Below are positions 34,852 to 48,203 of a stretch of 64,000 nt of DNA, in pieces. Location: NCBI GenBank assembly GCA_033065855.1, contig JAVXUO010001376.1, positions 1,085,333-1,149,332 of the forward strand, written 5' to 3'. The translations under genes and the position numbers were made by a program. The notes beneath the pieces were generated by a model, which saw only the letters and a list, made by a program, of their open reading frames with translations, was not told the origin of the DNA and did not search any database. The DNA comes from Escallonia rubra. Its lineage: Eukaryota > Streptophyta > Magnoliopsida > Escalloniales > Escalloniaceae. Position 1 is the stretch's first letter. Every line of letters begins with the position of its first letter.

Positions 34852-35752
34852 AACCTATGAAGCACGGGTGCTTCAAAAGGGGAGAAGTACGGGGGTCGGG
34901 TACGTGTCGGGTGCAGATCCATTCTTTTCCTTTTATTTCTGAATTTCGGATGTGGATAGGGTACGGATTGGGTGCAAATCCAACTCATGGGTAGAAAAAT
35001 TTGTTCTTAACCTATTCAGGCAGATCGAATTGGGCGAGTCAGAGAGATTAACGGTAGCCTCTTCGCAATCACCGGCGACCACCCGCAACACCGATGACCA
35101 CCCGCGACACCGGCGACTACCCTCGACCACAAGCGACCACCCGCGAACTCCAGCACCACCTGAGAAGACGTTTAGTCACCTCCGGCAGCATTTCTCCATA
35201 GATAAGTCTCTGTCTTCCTCTCTTCTGTCTTCGTATCTCTCTCTGCTACTTTTGTGACTTGGTTGTGGATTGTCAATTGGAAGTTGGAACCAATTTTGGT
35301 AGAAAGTCCAAACTCTGTTCTCTTGGAACCAATTTATAAACAATGTTTATTGTTTAATGTGTTAAAGGCTTAAAGCAATGGTTCAATATAATGTCTGATT
35401 CATGGTTAAAAATTGTGGGATGTCGGAACCAATTTTGCTTGTTAGATAGTTAGAACTTTGATGCTATATTCCCATTTTTATTATGAATATGATCAATTTG
35501 GTGGTGGTTATTATGTATTTGATGGTGTTGTACTACTGTTGGATGGTTGAATTAAATTGTACTCCGTTTTTTATGCATTTTTCTAAGATCCAAATTGTTT
35601 AGAAATTTAATACTAGGTGTACATAGTAAAAAAAAAATATATATAAAATATTTGTCGTACTCTAGCCGTACCCGTGTCCTAAAATTTTAAAAAATGTTGT
35701 GTATCCGCGTACCCGCATTCGTATCGTATCCGCACCTGTGTTTGTACTTCAT
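34852..35752. mobile_element. TIR element of uncertain superfamily (MULE- or hAT-like), about 0.9 kb
   Basis: The termini read CTATGAAGCACGGGTGC and, inverted, CTATGAAGTACAAACAC, each followed by GGGTACG-type motifs. Flanking bases TATATAACC and TTTATAACC agree at 8 of 9 positions if they are the target duplication. The same right terminus occurs inverted at about 8509-8800, where the element is cut by the rearrangement breakpoint. No transposase. Confidence 0.55.
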
Positions 35753-37613
35753 AGTTTATAACCCATGTATAGCCATTGAGGTCTAACGGTTTATGCACCT
35801 AATGGATGATCACGACTGCAAAAAAGTTTTACTTTTCTTATTCTTGTGGACGGAAAGCTCCTCCAAAGCTAATCAAAGACTAACAAACTTGTAAAACCCA
35901 ATCTATGAAGCTTTGGCCAAGGAAAGACACCTTAGGACGTCAAGAACATTACCATAATGGTTCTAAGCCTCCTTCGCAGCTATGCTATGCTATTCACGAA
36001 GAGGTGATGTAACATGCCTAAATAGGCAAGTAAATAATCTTACGGATGACATTCTCATCTGATAGGAATTGCATAAAATAAAAGACCTACATTAACAAAT
36101 AATTTTTTTTATTGGATAGACCTGTAGAAATGTAAGATAAACACTAATTAAGAAAGATAAAGACAACACATACAGACTAACTAAATCAACCCACACCAGT
36201 CCAACCCCATGTCCTGCCACAACCACGTGCCTCAACGTCCACATAGGTACACCGACTCACACTACTGCGCGTTGTGAGCACTACTTGCAGCGTCGGAAAC
36301 CATCTCCACTGTTGGTCCACCAGGCGGCCGCCAGGAACCGCTGAACAACATCATCAATCGGCCAAGCCTACACTGGACAACCACAACCACCATCCGTATC
36401 TTCCTTCCACCGCACATGTCAACACCTGACCACCATCACAGCCCTATGGATCCACGACCACCACCTACACCACGAGATGAGCCAAAACACCATCACCACC
36501 ACCAAAATATAACCAAACACACCTTCGTGGAACAGGGGGGGGGGGGGGGGGTTGTAACTAGGGGGAACGGGAAACAAACCCTAGAAGCGATAATTTTTGG
36601 CCCAGACTCACCTTAACTTCGTCAACCCGCAACCACAACGCTCACCACCAACGACCACCCACACCCCGATTGTTGTGCATCTAGTCAACTCTTAACAGCC
36701 TACCCATCCACACCTCACATCCACTTGGCTCCGACACCTAACGCTAGACCCACCGGCCGTAGCTTCGCCGCCCACGTTGAAGGCCGTCCTCCGTATCAAC
36801 CCTGAAATCCCCAATTGAAACCCTAAATTAACCACACAAAACCACACAAACAAGAAGAAAACTAGTCTACCTCGTCACCACCCACCAGGGGAAACCGGAG
36901 GTGGTGACGGAGAACCGATATTCAGAGAGAGAGAGGGTTGGGCAGGAGTATTTCCAGAAAGGCTTGTGGGCTGCTCAGTTAGCTTTTTATGGTGCAATGA
37001 AAGTTATATATCTATGTCTCAAAGCTTTGTGGAAGAGGAAAAAAGAAAGGAAAAAAAAAAAATAAAACATAGAAGAGGAAGAATGATACTCCTAATGGTA
37101 AATGGTTCTGCACAGACCATTAATCTCAAATTGATACAGCCTACTCAAGTTGAACCCTGAAATTACTATACACTAGAAATGTCAAACAGTTCTCAGTTAG
37201 CCTAATCGAGACTGTGAGGTATCTTCCAGCTCGGACATAATTGCTTGTCGGTAAGGGTCCTAAGTGCATATTTTTTAAGCTAAGGATGCATATGATCAAG
37301 AGCTCAATCTTTGTTAACACACAATTGAGATCCTTCTGTTGATAGCTAAAGAGTCTTCTATTCCTTTCGCAAACACCATCCGAAGTCAATGCCAAGGCCA
37401 ATTTGCTAAAAGAGGCCTTAAAGCTCTTACCTCTGAAATTGAGCATCGCAAATTCGGTCCAATTGTAGATCGCATTGCTTACTTATCATCTTTGTAAGAC
37501 ATCTTTCCAAAGAGATTGAGACAAACTATGACTATGTTGGGGGAAAGAACGCATTGCTTACTTGCAGTTTATGTAAGACGTCTTTCCAAAGAGATTAAGA
37601 CAAGCCATGACCG
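35482..37613. repeat. Inverted copy of the 6227-8800 block
   Basis: Reverse complement of the left block with a few percent differences (about 8 in 210 bases near 35760-35990). It has one minisatellite unit instead of three and a G run of 17 at 36535-36551. No host gene. Confidence 0.85.
37140..37500 (-). pseudogene. LINE ORF2 C-terminal remnant, inverted copy
   Basis: Inverted counterpart of 6370-6640, with the same ERNRRLF block. Its frame is open for about 100 codons but has no start of its own and no catalytic residues. Confidence 0.5.
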
Positions 37614-40600
37614 TGTTGGGGGAAAGTAAATGGTTTCGTGATTAAAAAGAAAATGGCTCTGCAGCATGTTGTGATGCTTTCTTTAATTTTATATTTGCCT
37701 CCACCAGAAAAAGGTATGCTGTGGGTTATAAGCAAATACCCTCCAAGATACAACAAAGCGCAATGGTGAACACCGTTTGCACAAACAATGAACACCCCAC
37801 GGACAAGTATATGAAAATCTGGACAATATTTCTACAATGAAGAAATTCTGCAGAAATTCCTTATTGTAAAAGATGTGCATAAACGAAAGAAGTGAAGAGA
37901 TTAAAGGCGAATATATGGTTTGTAAAAAATCTGATTATTGTGCTCTAATAATAGAGTACTAGTGGTTGCTCACCAAGGGTCACACCCTTTCAACATGCAC
38001 CCATTTAGTCTGGACCGTTGGATCAAAAACTACTAAGATTAATGGTTCAGATTTCATACCATTAATCGCGCAGCTTCTAATGGGTGGGTCACCCCGAAGC
38101 ACCACCCACCTAGCTGCCTAACTGTCGAGTCTCAACCATTACCAACCAGCTGCTCAACGGTTGGGTCTCACTCAAACTGGTGCAACTATGACCACCTAGC
38201 TGCAAACAGTCGAATCTGATCCGAATCGCGACAACCAGCTTATCACACCATCCAAAACGATAGCCTAGATTCAATCCAAAACTTTAAGGCATTTATTATG
38301 ACGATGCGCACGTGCAAAGTGCAAAGTGTGCCATCAAAGTGCCACATTGCGCCTCACAGCCCACTGTGATGTTCACGCGCCCGTGATCGTTTCTCGTATG
38401 GTGCTTCACATCATACTTGGTGCACATGCATACACCTTAGCATGCCAATAAGTATAGGTGCATATTACTATATACCCACTTAGTTTTCCATTTCTTTTCT
38501 ATGTGGAATTCCTCCTTCTTTGTCTCTTCACATTCCTTTCATACCATTATTTTCATACCATTATTTTGACACACAAAATGAACCCAATGCAAACACATTT
38601 GGACACTATATCTCGGAAAAAACCAACAATCCCCACCATTTACAATATATTGAAAACAAAAATAAAGGTCAGATCTTATTATCCAGTGATACATGCATAA
38701 ATGAAGATGTCATTTGACTTGAATCTTCACTTAGTGATTACATATCAAGGCTATTATGAGTAGTGTGGTAGATAAACTTTGAACCACCAATCCTTGCTGA
38801 CTAACTACTCACATATCACACATGGAACTCTTATACATACACAAATACAGAAAATAGCTTATGGTAAAGGCCTTGTAATTTGTAACTTGTTTTTCATGAG
38901 TGCTCTAGAGTTAAGCCCTTAAAATCGACAAAAGTTACCCAACTTCACATTCACTAGTCAGGTCTATCAAAAGTTCACCGTAAGTAATACTCCAAAGAAT
39001 GATCCCTTTATAGACCTATTAAAAGCATAAATATTCATCCTATTCTTTTCATTACAGTTACCAAGCACATATCTTTGTGATGACTGAAAATTTCAAGTGC
39101 TCGCAATCACCATTATAATGTACTTTTGACTCGTTGAACTCAAGACTTGGTGTTAGCCAGCGTTGAGTCAAGATTTCCATCATTGGTGATCATATAAATG
39201 GGTTAGAGACCTATCACTTGTAAAATCTTAATATCCATTTGCCTTGCAAGCCCTTTGATTAATGGATCTGCCAAATTTTTCAATGACTTCATATATTCCA
39301 ATATGATTACTCCTTCGGTAATCAACTGCGTCACGTAGTTATGTCTAAGACCAATATGTCTAAACTTTCCATTATACACTTCGTTACACGTTCGTGACAG
39401 AGTTGATTTGACTATCACATCTTATAGATATTAGAGCCACATGCTTACTCCATAAAGGAAATTCTAAAAGCAAGTTCCTTAGCAATTCTGCCTCCTTGCC
39501 CCTTGCATCCAAAGCAATGAACTCTGCTACTATGGTAGAATTAGTGATGCAAGTCTGCTTCTTCGAACCTCAGGATATTGCGCCCTCACCAAGTATGAAA
39601 ATCCAGCCACTTATGGAAGCTTAATCCTCCTGATTCATAATCCAACTGGCATCTGTGAATCATTCGAAAACAAAAGGATACACATTGTAACATGTGCCGA
39701 AATTCATGATTCGTTTGAGGTACTTAAAGACCCTATATGCTGCAGTCCCCGATGCATATTAATAGAACAACTAGTATATGTACTCAGTTTCCCTATTTCA
39801 CAAGCAATATTTGATCTTGTACGAGTCATGGCATACATTAAACAGCCTATTGCACTCGCATATTCTAGTTGTCTCACATCTCTACCATCATTGGGAGATA
39901 ACTTGATACCGCCATCAAACGGAGTGCTAACCAAGGAGCTGTCCAAATGTCAAACCTTTTAACACCTTCTCAATATAATGAGGTTGTGACAAGGTTATAG
40001 AACCATTATTTCTTATGATAAAATCACATCAGCGAGAATCTGTCCAAATTGTTGGATAAGAATTTCTTTGTTGTTACAACTTGTTCCAAGTCATAAATTT
40101 TGAAACCATTAAATAGCACAATCTGATCGAACTTTTGATGCCACTGTTTTGGAGCTTGCTTAAGTCCGTACAAGGACTTAGTAAGTTTACAAAATTTATG
40201 TTCTTGACCATGTATAACAAACCCTTCTGGTTGCTGCATTTATACCTCAGCATCTGGTTCACCATTTAAGAACGTTGTTTTAACATCGATTTGATGAATT
40301 ACAAGCTTATAGATTGGAAGCTAGTGCTATAAGCACCCTGATAATGGCTATCCTTGCAACTGGTGCACAAGTGTCAAACAATCGACACCTTTCTTATGGA
40401 AAAATTCCTTAGCCACTAACATCGCCTCAAAATTTTCAATTCATCCATCAACCCCTTAACTTTTTCTTGAAGATCTATTTACAAACAATGAGTTTAAAAC
40501 CACGTGGTAAATCCACCAATTTTCATGTTCCATTTTCCATGATTGAATCAAGTTCTTCACTTGTTGCTTCCTTCTTAAAGGAAGAATCTTGAGACTTCAT

Positions 40601-43600
40601 AGCCTCATTGTAAGTTTTAGGATCAGATATCACATTTAAGATAATTGGTATGGAGTTGTGTACTGCCTTCGTAGTTACTTCTACCAATTACATATAGAAA
40701 CCGGGTCCATAGTCTTTAACAATTCTCATTATTTTGCTCCTCCTTGGTTCCACTTCATTTTCATGGTTTTCCTCAACTTTACGTTGACCTTCCTTATTGC
40801 TCAACTTGCTTCAAAAGTGATTGCAACCTACTTTCATAAAAGATGGTATCTATAGATTCAATGATAATGTTCTTAGAATAATAATCATTATGTTTCACTG
40901 CCATAAACTTATATGCTTTCTGTGTAAAGCATAATTAATAAAAATATATTTAATGCCTATTTCACCCGATTTCTTTCTTTTTGAAATTCTTACAAGGTCT
41001 CTACACGCCCCAAATCTTAAAATAATTCAGATTAGGCTTCCTTTTCTTTCATAATTTATAAGGAGTTATATCATTCTCTTTAGTAGTAACTCTATTTAAA
41101 TTGTAGCAACCCGTTATTACAGCTCCTCACAAAAAAAAACCCTTTTCTTAACCATTTCGACTAGTGTCCTATTCTTCATTTCTGCCTCACAATTTTGGTG
41201 TAGTGTATAAGGTAAAAAAAAGTTTATGTAGTATGCCATTTTCTTCAAACTATGGTGGCTCATAGTACTCCCCTCTCCTATCGATTCTAAGGTATTTGAT
41301 TTTTGCATTTCATAAATTTTCTACCTCATTTTTATATGTGACAAACCTATGCATGGCATCATTTTATTATGTAACAAATAAACATAGAATAATCAATGAA
41401 TGTCACGTAATAAGAGTTACCTCCTATTGAATGAGTCGATTGAAAATCTCCTAATTCACTATGTATTGAATCTAAAATCTTTGACTCTCCTTGTCATTTG
41501 GAAAAGGAACTCTAGTGATTTTAGTAAGCATACACGTTTTGTATTTTGTTTTTTTCTACATGCGTACTGGGCAAAAGATCCATAGTAAACATGTCATTCA
41601 TTTTCTATGATTAAGATGTCCTAAACGATTATGCCAAAGTAAAGATGAAGACTCAATAATATAAGAAGAAGTATTTTCCTTATTATTAATATTGAGCTTG
41701 AACATTCCGTCACGAAGATATCATTTTCCCTAAAAAATCTCTCCTTTAGATAGTACAAACTTTTAGCCTCCAAAATAAGTTTGAAACTAAACTTGTTAAG
41801 CATACAACCCAAAACTAAATAGTTTCTAATCTCAGGCACATGACAAACATGTGCGAGGGTGACAACTTTTTCGGATGTGAATTAGAGTTCAACATTTCCA
41901 TTGCCCACAATTTGCACAAACGACAAATTCCCCAAATACTTCCATCTTTCACTGGTTCATATAAAACCTCTGGTTCTTACACACATGCCTTGTCGCACCC
42001 GAATCAATCCACCATTCAAAATCATCTTCAAAGACATTAACATCACTAATTATCGTGACTAGATTATTATCGATCGCTTTTTTCTATTTCTTCTAGGCAC
42101 GACAATCACGCTTATAATGCCCTGGTTTGCCATAGTATAGCACTCTCTTTTGTGTTTTTTTCTTATTGTCTTTGTCCCTGTCATCATTTCCTTGATGCCT
42201 TCTTTTGTTCTACTCATGGGAGTTCCTCTTGGATGACTCTCCCTCCTCCACATCCAAAATTTTAGAAACGCCTTCGTTTTTAGACATTTCTTCCTTGCGC
42301 AAGTCTTCCTCAATCTGAAGATGAATACCCTACTCGTCAAGGTTCATGTCTTATTTATGATGCTTAAGGATGTTACTAATTTTTTTTCTAAGAATGAGGC
42401 AATTTATCAGTGATAGATGTAACAATAACAAATTCATCAAAGGATAACTTGCGTTGGGAATATGGATCAAGAATCTCTAAATTTCATTAAACTGCTCCAT
42501 AACATACCTACCATCAACCATTTTATAATCAAAAAAATTTGAGACAATGAACGTCTTATTGGTAGAATCCTCGGTGTTGTAGCGATGCTTAATTGGTTCC
42601 AAAGCTCCTTAGCAGTCTTGATAGTATGATAGGCATCGAACAATGTGCTGAACATGTCGTTCAAGATATGTCTGTAACATATTTCATCATCTTAATCCCA
42701 CCTCAACCTTTCACGCATTTTACCAACATTTTCCTCCTCATTTTCACCAGGTTCTGGAGGCCTTGGATTTACGATCACATAGTATTCACAATAACAAGTA
42801 GAAAGTGCATCTTCTTTTGCCAGCGAATGAAGTCCCCACCATCAAAGCGCTCCAAGAGGTGAAAATCAGAGCCCTTGTCTTTCAAAGTCAAGAATGCCAT
42901 TGTAGCAAAATATAAACTTAAGATTTTTGGGGGAAAGTACATGGTTTTGTGACTGAAAAGAAAATAGCTTCGAGGCAATTTATAACACTTTATTTAAGTT
43001 TATATTTGCCCGTACCAAAAAATAGTATGTAATGAGTTACAAGCAAATACCGTCCAAGATACAATGAAGCGCAATGGTGAATAGTGTTTGTACAAACGAT
43101 GAACACCCTACGGATAAGTGTATAGAAATCTGAATAATGTTTCCACGAGTAATATATTCTGCAGAATTTCCTTGTTGTGGAAGATATGTCGAAAGGAAAG
43201 AAGTGAATAGACTAAAAGTTAATATATGGTCCACAAAAAAATCTAATTTTTGTGTTTTATTTATAGAGCTCACACCCTTTCACCATACACACATTCAATT
43301 TGGACCGTTGGATCAGAAACTGTTAACATTCACGGTCCAGATTATAGGCCATTAACCACCCAGCTCCCACCGGACGGATCTCACCTGAACCAGTACAACC
43401 GGTTCATCACATCGATCCAAATCGACGGCCCAGATTTGATCACGATAACTTTAAGGTGTCTGATCGCGTCGATAAGCACGTGCGAAGTGCAAAGTGTGCC
43501 TTCAAAGCGCCACATTGCGCCTCATGGCCCACTGTCATGCTCACGCGTGCATGTGATCATTTCTCATATGGTGCTTCACACCATAGTCGATTCACATGCA

Positions 43601-43791
43601 TACACCTTAGCATACCACATAAGTATATTAGTAAGCGATGCATATTATGATATACCCACTTACTCTTCTATTTCTCTTCTATTTTTGTTTTTTATCTTTG
43701 TCTCTTCACCTTTCTTTCATACCATCATGTTAACATACAAAATGAACCCCAAAACAAGCACATTTGGACACTATTTTGGAGAACACCAAGA
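37614..43791 (-). mobile_element. Degenerate Ty1/copia retrotransposon, copy A' (inverted)
   Basis: The 3' LTR is 37614-38628 and the 5' LTR about 42925-43791 on the minus strand; a purine tract lies at 38629-38640. Flanks GACCG (37609-37613) and GACCA (43792-43796) are a 4/5 match to a 5-bp target duplication. Internal sequence encodes gag (from 42904, stopped after about 43 codons at the same place as copy A), a basic nucleocapsid-like region (42060-42340), and degenerate integrase, reverse transcriptase and RNase H, all with stops. It is longer than copy A because it keeps about 1.05 kb between gag and integrase. Not functional. Confidence 0.9.
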
Positions 43792-43796
43792 GACCA

Positions 43797-44331
43797 ATAC
43801 TCCATAGTTTCTTGTTGTTAGAGCCTAAGGAGCAGTTTTCATTAGTCACAATATTCCAAGCCTTTAATATGTCCTTGGTTCTCATTCTTTTCGTGCAGAG
43901 CAACCATAAGATGAGTGAAATTTTGGTAGATGCCCAGGAATCCATAATAATAGTTACCAGGGAACAATATGCTACTGTGATACAACTTTTCATGCAGACT
44001 TGATGGCGAACATTCCCCGACCATTGAAATTTAAATAGAGTTTATCATCTCTTGTAATTTTAAGAAAATAATAGTTATTTAATTGTGCCTACAACTCTCT
44101 CAGACATGAGATATTGTAGACATGTCTCACCGGCCATATTGGATGGCCTCATACGCTTGATATTCTTTTATGGTAGCAGAATCATATAATAATGACTTTT
44201 TGCATTTTTTTTCTTAAAAACCAATAGAAGGTTTGTTTTGTAACATAGTACTAACATTGAGGTCCAAAAGACAACTTCTCAAATTTAAAGGTTCCAAGTC
44301 TTCCAAAAAGTTGATTTGAATACCACTTTAA
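43797..44331. other. Intergenic, nothing recognised
   Basis: About 530 bp with small ORFs on both strands, none resembling a known protein. It forms the outer flank of the inverted copia copy. Confidence 0.5.
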
Positions 44332-47300
44332 GGGTCCGATTGGCAAACGGGATTGGAACTGGAATTGAAAATTGCAATTCCAATTCCTATTGGAATTGCT
44401 TTAGAATTGAATAGAATTTGTAATTCCATTGATTGGTTAGCACAGAAAATTAGATTAAGAATTGAAATTGCTGAAGTAAAAAACACATGATGTAAATATG
44501 CAAAACGAGAGTTTCATATTTGTGTTACGAAATCATACCCAACAGCACTACCCGCTCGCGCCCCGCCCCAGAGAACAGAAGAAAAAGAAAAAGAAAAGAA
44601 AATACACACACGATGACTTATGTACAAAATGAAAAAATGCAACTAATTCATAAGCAAACTTGAATTTGCAACCTAAAAGTTAAATATTAGAACTTTAATG
44701 CTATGCTAGTACTTCACAACAAGAAAATGTTCTCAAAGATAGAAATGTGCTTAGACTTATCAAAATGAAGTGGCTCTCAAACGTAACAAGTGCATGCTTA
44801 ACAAGTTAGATCTCTACCAATAAATAAGATAATAGCTCCTAATAAACTAGCCTTGAAAATAATCCAAAGTTCATAAGGTCCTTGTTGGCTCCACATTTTA
44901 AGTCTTATGAGTGCTGATTTGCATCTTTAACCATGGCTTTATCAAGTGAAATGCAAAGGACATGAATGACTCAAACATCCTTGCATCGCTAGTCAGCACA
45001 TCATAAGCTTTGAGCAACTCAAGTTGATACAAATCTGGCACCTCTAATAACTTCTCAAAAATGAAATTCGCACTTGCAATTGTAGCTTCTGATGCACATA
45101 CCTTGTCAATGGCACTAGCCATTGAAGTTACAGCTGTAGTAAGTGCATCACTAGTACGACTTTTCTTTCTCGATGATTGTGACTTAATTGTAGAGGTTGC
45201 ATTTTGACGATTCATGTTATCAAGATCTTCACTAGCCTCCTCTACATTGGAATTAGATGTCAGCTCATTGTAACCTTCAACATCAGTCTCAGCTCATTCC
45301 CCTGTTGCTCGATCTTGTCCACATATAGCTGATAAATCTTCTCAATTACCTTTCTTTTATATGGCTTTGCATTGGGATGATCATAGAAAAAATAAATAGA
45401 GAACTATATAAGTAACGTTCCAATTGTTTAAAAAATAAGAGAGATTAATATGTTTTTTACCTGGACATGTGCGTTCCAAGCATCTTCACTATAAACGATA
45501 ATCGTATTGGAATAACAATCCCACGAAAAGCCACTTTGGGTCAACAACTTAGACACTACCTCATAATGCTTGTCCCATGTTTTCAGATGACCAAAAATAT
45601 TCTCTCTTGTAACTTTCATGTTACATTGATCACTTATCGCATCAATCACAGCATTGTACGCACTTGGTTCCATCCATTAGAAACTTTGTTCCCAATATTA
45701 AGTTGGTCAAGCAAGACAGCATTAAGAACACAGTCCATTTTCACGGTCCATCTAAGGTATGATTTTGTCTTTGAATCACCAACATTCTTTCTTTTATTAG
45801 AAAGAATAACTTGTGAGGCATTGTTATCTGTACTCATCTATTTACAAACACAAAAATCAATAATAAGAAGAACTATTTCAATTAGAACAGTAAGAGAACA
45901 GAAATAACCAGAACAGTAATAAGATGCAAATGGTCCGCAGGGAAAGATGGATATAATAGGCAAGCACGCAAAGAAATATTCTCTGCAAATTGCGAAACAT
46001 TTGACAGTTACGAAAATATGTAGTCGTAGCTTCCTTAACTTTTGACAGTTACAAACATTAACATTCCTAGCAAATTCTAAGCCAAGATCAAATAAGTGTT
46101 TCCCAAAATATGTGTCGTATTATCTTCTTTTACTTTTGACAATTACCAATATTATGCCTGGCAAACTTTTAGCAAAGACCAAAGAGTTGTTTCCTAAATT
46201 ATAAGCTAGAAATCAATGTGAAGATAGATGTCCATATGAATGTAGGGACCCATCTGTGCACGTAAGAATGGATTGAAGGGAGACCTTTCTTGTGCTAACG
46301 GTCAAGGCATGTGCGTTCATTACAAACCCATGGCAACACCCAAGTATTGCTTGAGCTTCCGATATGTTACGAGGAAGCTCATCTCTCAAGCAAAAATAAG
46401 GTCCAATTGTTACAACGACTTCTATATAAGTGCATCAGTCACAAACATGACCCATAACTTGACCAGAATGCATACCAACATTTTCAATACTAGTGATTTT
46501 CTTTTAACCAATTCTTACAATACAGACTGGTAAGCAAATTTCATGTGAAAGTAACATGAAATTAAATTAGAACACGACACCTGCAGAACACATCCCACAA
46601 CTACAAATGTAATCTAACAAACCTGATTCTGCTTTACGTAATATAGACAGTCCACATATAGCTGATATACATAACCCACTACTACAGAGTGAGGTTTTCC
46701 CCCTCTGTAGTACATACCCCCACCCTCTTTTTCCTTTAATTCAATGCCATATCAATGATTCCAAATCACAGTCATTATCAACAAGGATATCGCTTTTGAT
46801 TCCCAGCAAAAAAGGGTTACTACTCCATGTCTTTCACAGGTTGTGCACAATCAATTCTGCTCTCATTCTTTATTGTACCAAGAATGGAAAGGAAAACCTC
46901 CTTAAACGACAGGGCATGTTTGTTTAGGCAAATGATTACTCCATCAGATATTGTCCTGATCATATCCTTCCACAGATATTTTATCACTTCCAGAAATGGC
47001 TCCTACAATTTTCAATTTACAGAACTTCATTAACAACTATGATGGGAGTTGATTCCATAAGTGTGTGTTTGAATAATTCAAACTCATTAATAAAATCCAT
47101 CTCGGCAATCTCAAGGTTTTAAATCTGGAGCCAAAAGAGACTTACACTCCGCGGTTACCATTGTCTTTCGTTTTCATGTTTGAAACACAGAAACCATAGA
47201 TACCCACACATCATAGATATCATAGATACCCCCACATGCACACACATACAGAAAATTAAGTTTTAAAGCACAGAAATCAAACCTAGAACCTTAGCGTTGT

Positions 47301-47748
47301 TGTTGTCGTCAATATTTCCGTAGTTGCTGTGCAAACCCTAGATATGTCACCATCGTCAGATTTGCCATGGATAGGTTGAATCAAAGAGAAGAGAGACGAA
47401 AGATTGGCGCTTCCATGGATTTCTTGAATCAAAGAGAATAGAGAAGGTAGAGAGAAGGAAGAGAAGAATGTCTAAGTAGAGCAGATCGTAAGTCAAGTGT
47501 CGAGAGACAAAACAGTGAGGTTAGGCCTTAATGGGTGGAATTATAACGGGCTTGGAATTGCAAATTTGAGGTTGGGCCTTAAGAATTGGACTGTGGGCCT
47601 TAAAGTATGTTTTTAATTTCATGGAATTAGGTATAAATTGTAATTCTAATTTCAGATAAGTTGTCCAATCATCAAAATTATAATTCTTAAGATCCAATTC
47701 CGAAATCTATCTCAATTTCAAGGCTAATTCCGTGATCCAATCGGACCC
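44332..47748 (-). mobile_element. PIF/Harbinger-type element carrying only the Myb-like gene
   Basis: A perfect 12-bp terminal inverted repeat, GGGTCCGATTGG and CCAATCGGACCC, followed by looser TTCCAATTCC-type subterminal matches. The flanking triplets are TAA and AAA, so a 3-bp duplication is only approximate. Inside is the Myb/SANT-like accessory gene of this superfamily, but no DDE nuclease frame, which makes it non-autonomous. A 20-bp duplication of the right end (CGGACCC repeated) follows at 47749-47775. Confidence 0.8.
44898..45837 (-). pseudogene. Myb/SANT-like accessory protein of PIF/Harbinger, frameshifted
   Basis: The first part (45837 to about 45461) has a trihelix/Myb-like domain: LRWTVKMDCVLNAVLLDQ, then GHLKTWDKHYEVVSKLL and a tryptophan-spaced end. 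Codons change frame near 45675 (one base lost after NGW), so the N-terminal part and the rest are in different frames. A GT donor at 45459-45460 leads to a second exon (about 45375 to 44920) with KRKVIEKIYQLYVDKI, another frame change near 45290, and a C-terminal domain with SAIDKVCASE. In active elements this protein helps the nuclease bind the ends. Two frameshifts indicate decay. Confidence 0.75.
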
Positions 47749-48203
47749 AAAGGGATTGATCGGACCCGAAGGGATTGAAATAGCTTTTCTATTTTTGGCC
47801 ATTGATGACCACTTGGGCCTTAAACAAAATAATGGGATGGCTTTGGCAAAGCTCAATTTCTAACGATTAAATTATACGACAGTTTAGGAACTAGTACACT
47901 AGCCATCCCTTATATTTCCTCATTGCCCTGAATTTTGACAACAAATGACTAAATTAACCTTTGGAGTTTAAGCAGTAAAATATGAAAAATCAAAATTACA
48001 TTAAGTCGTCAATGACATTTTGGGGTTTAGATTTTTCTTGACACGGTTTTCATAAATTCTGAAGAGGAAAATTTGTAATCCAAACTTAGATGTGAAGGAG
48101 TGTCAATATAATTACCAAAAATTAGGGGAGGCTTGTGAAATACTCCCTACGTTGAGGTGTGGTTGTGTAACTTTTCTATTTTTTAATGATTGTAAACCAA
48201 AAA

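Noticed and set aside
1-43791. CRISPR-like or prokaryotic mobile system
   Set aside because: Tandem arrays lack spacer structure, genes have spliceosomal introns and all protein families are plant or plant-transposon.
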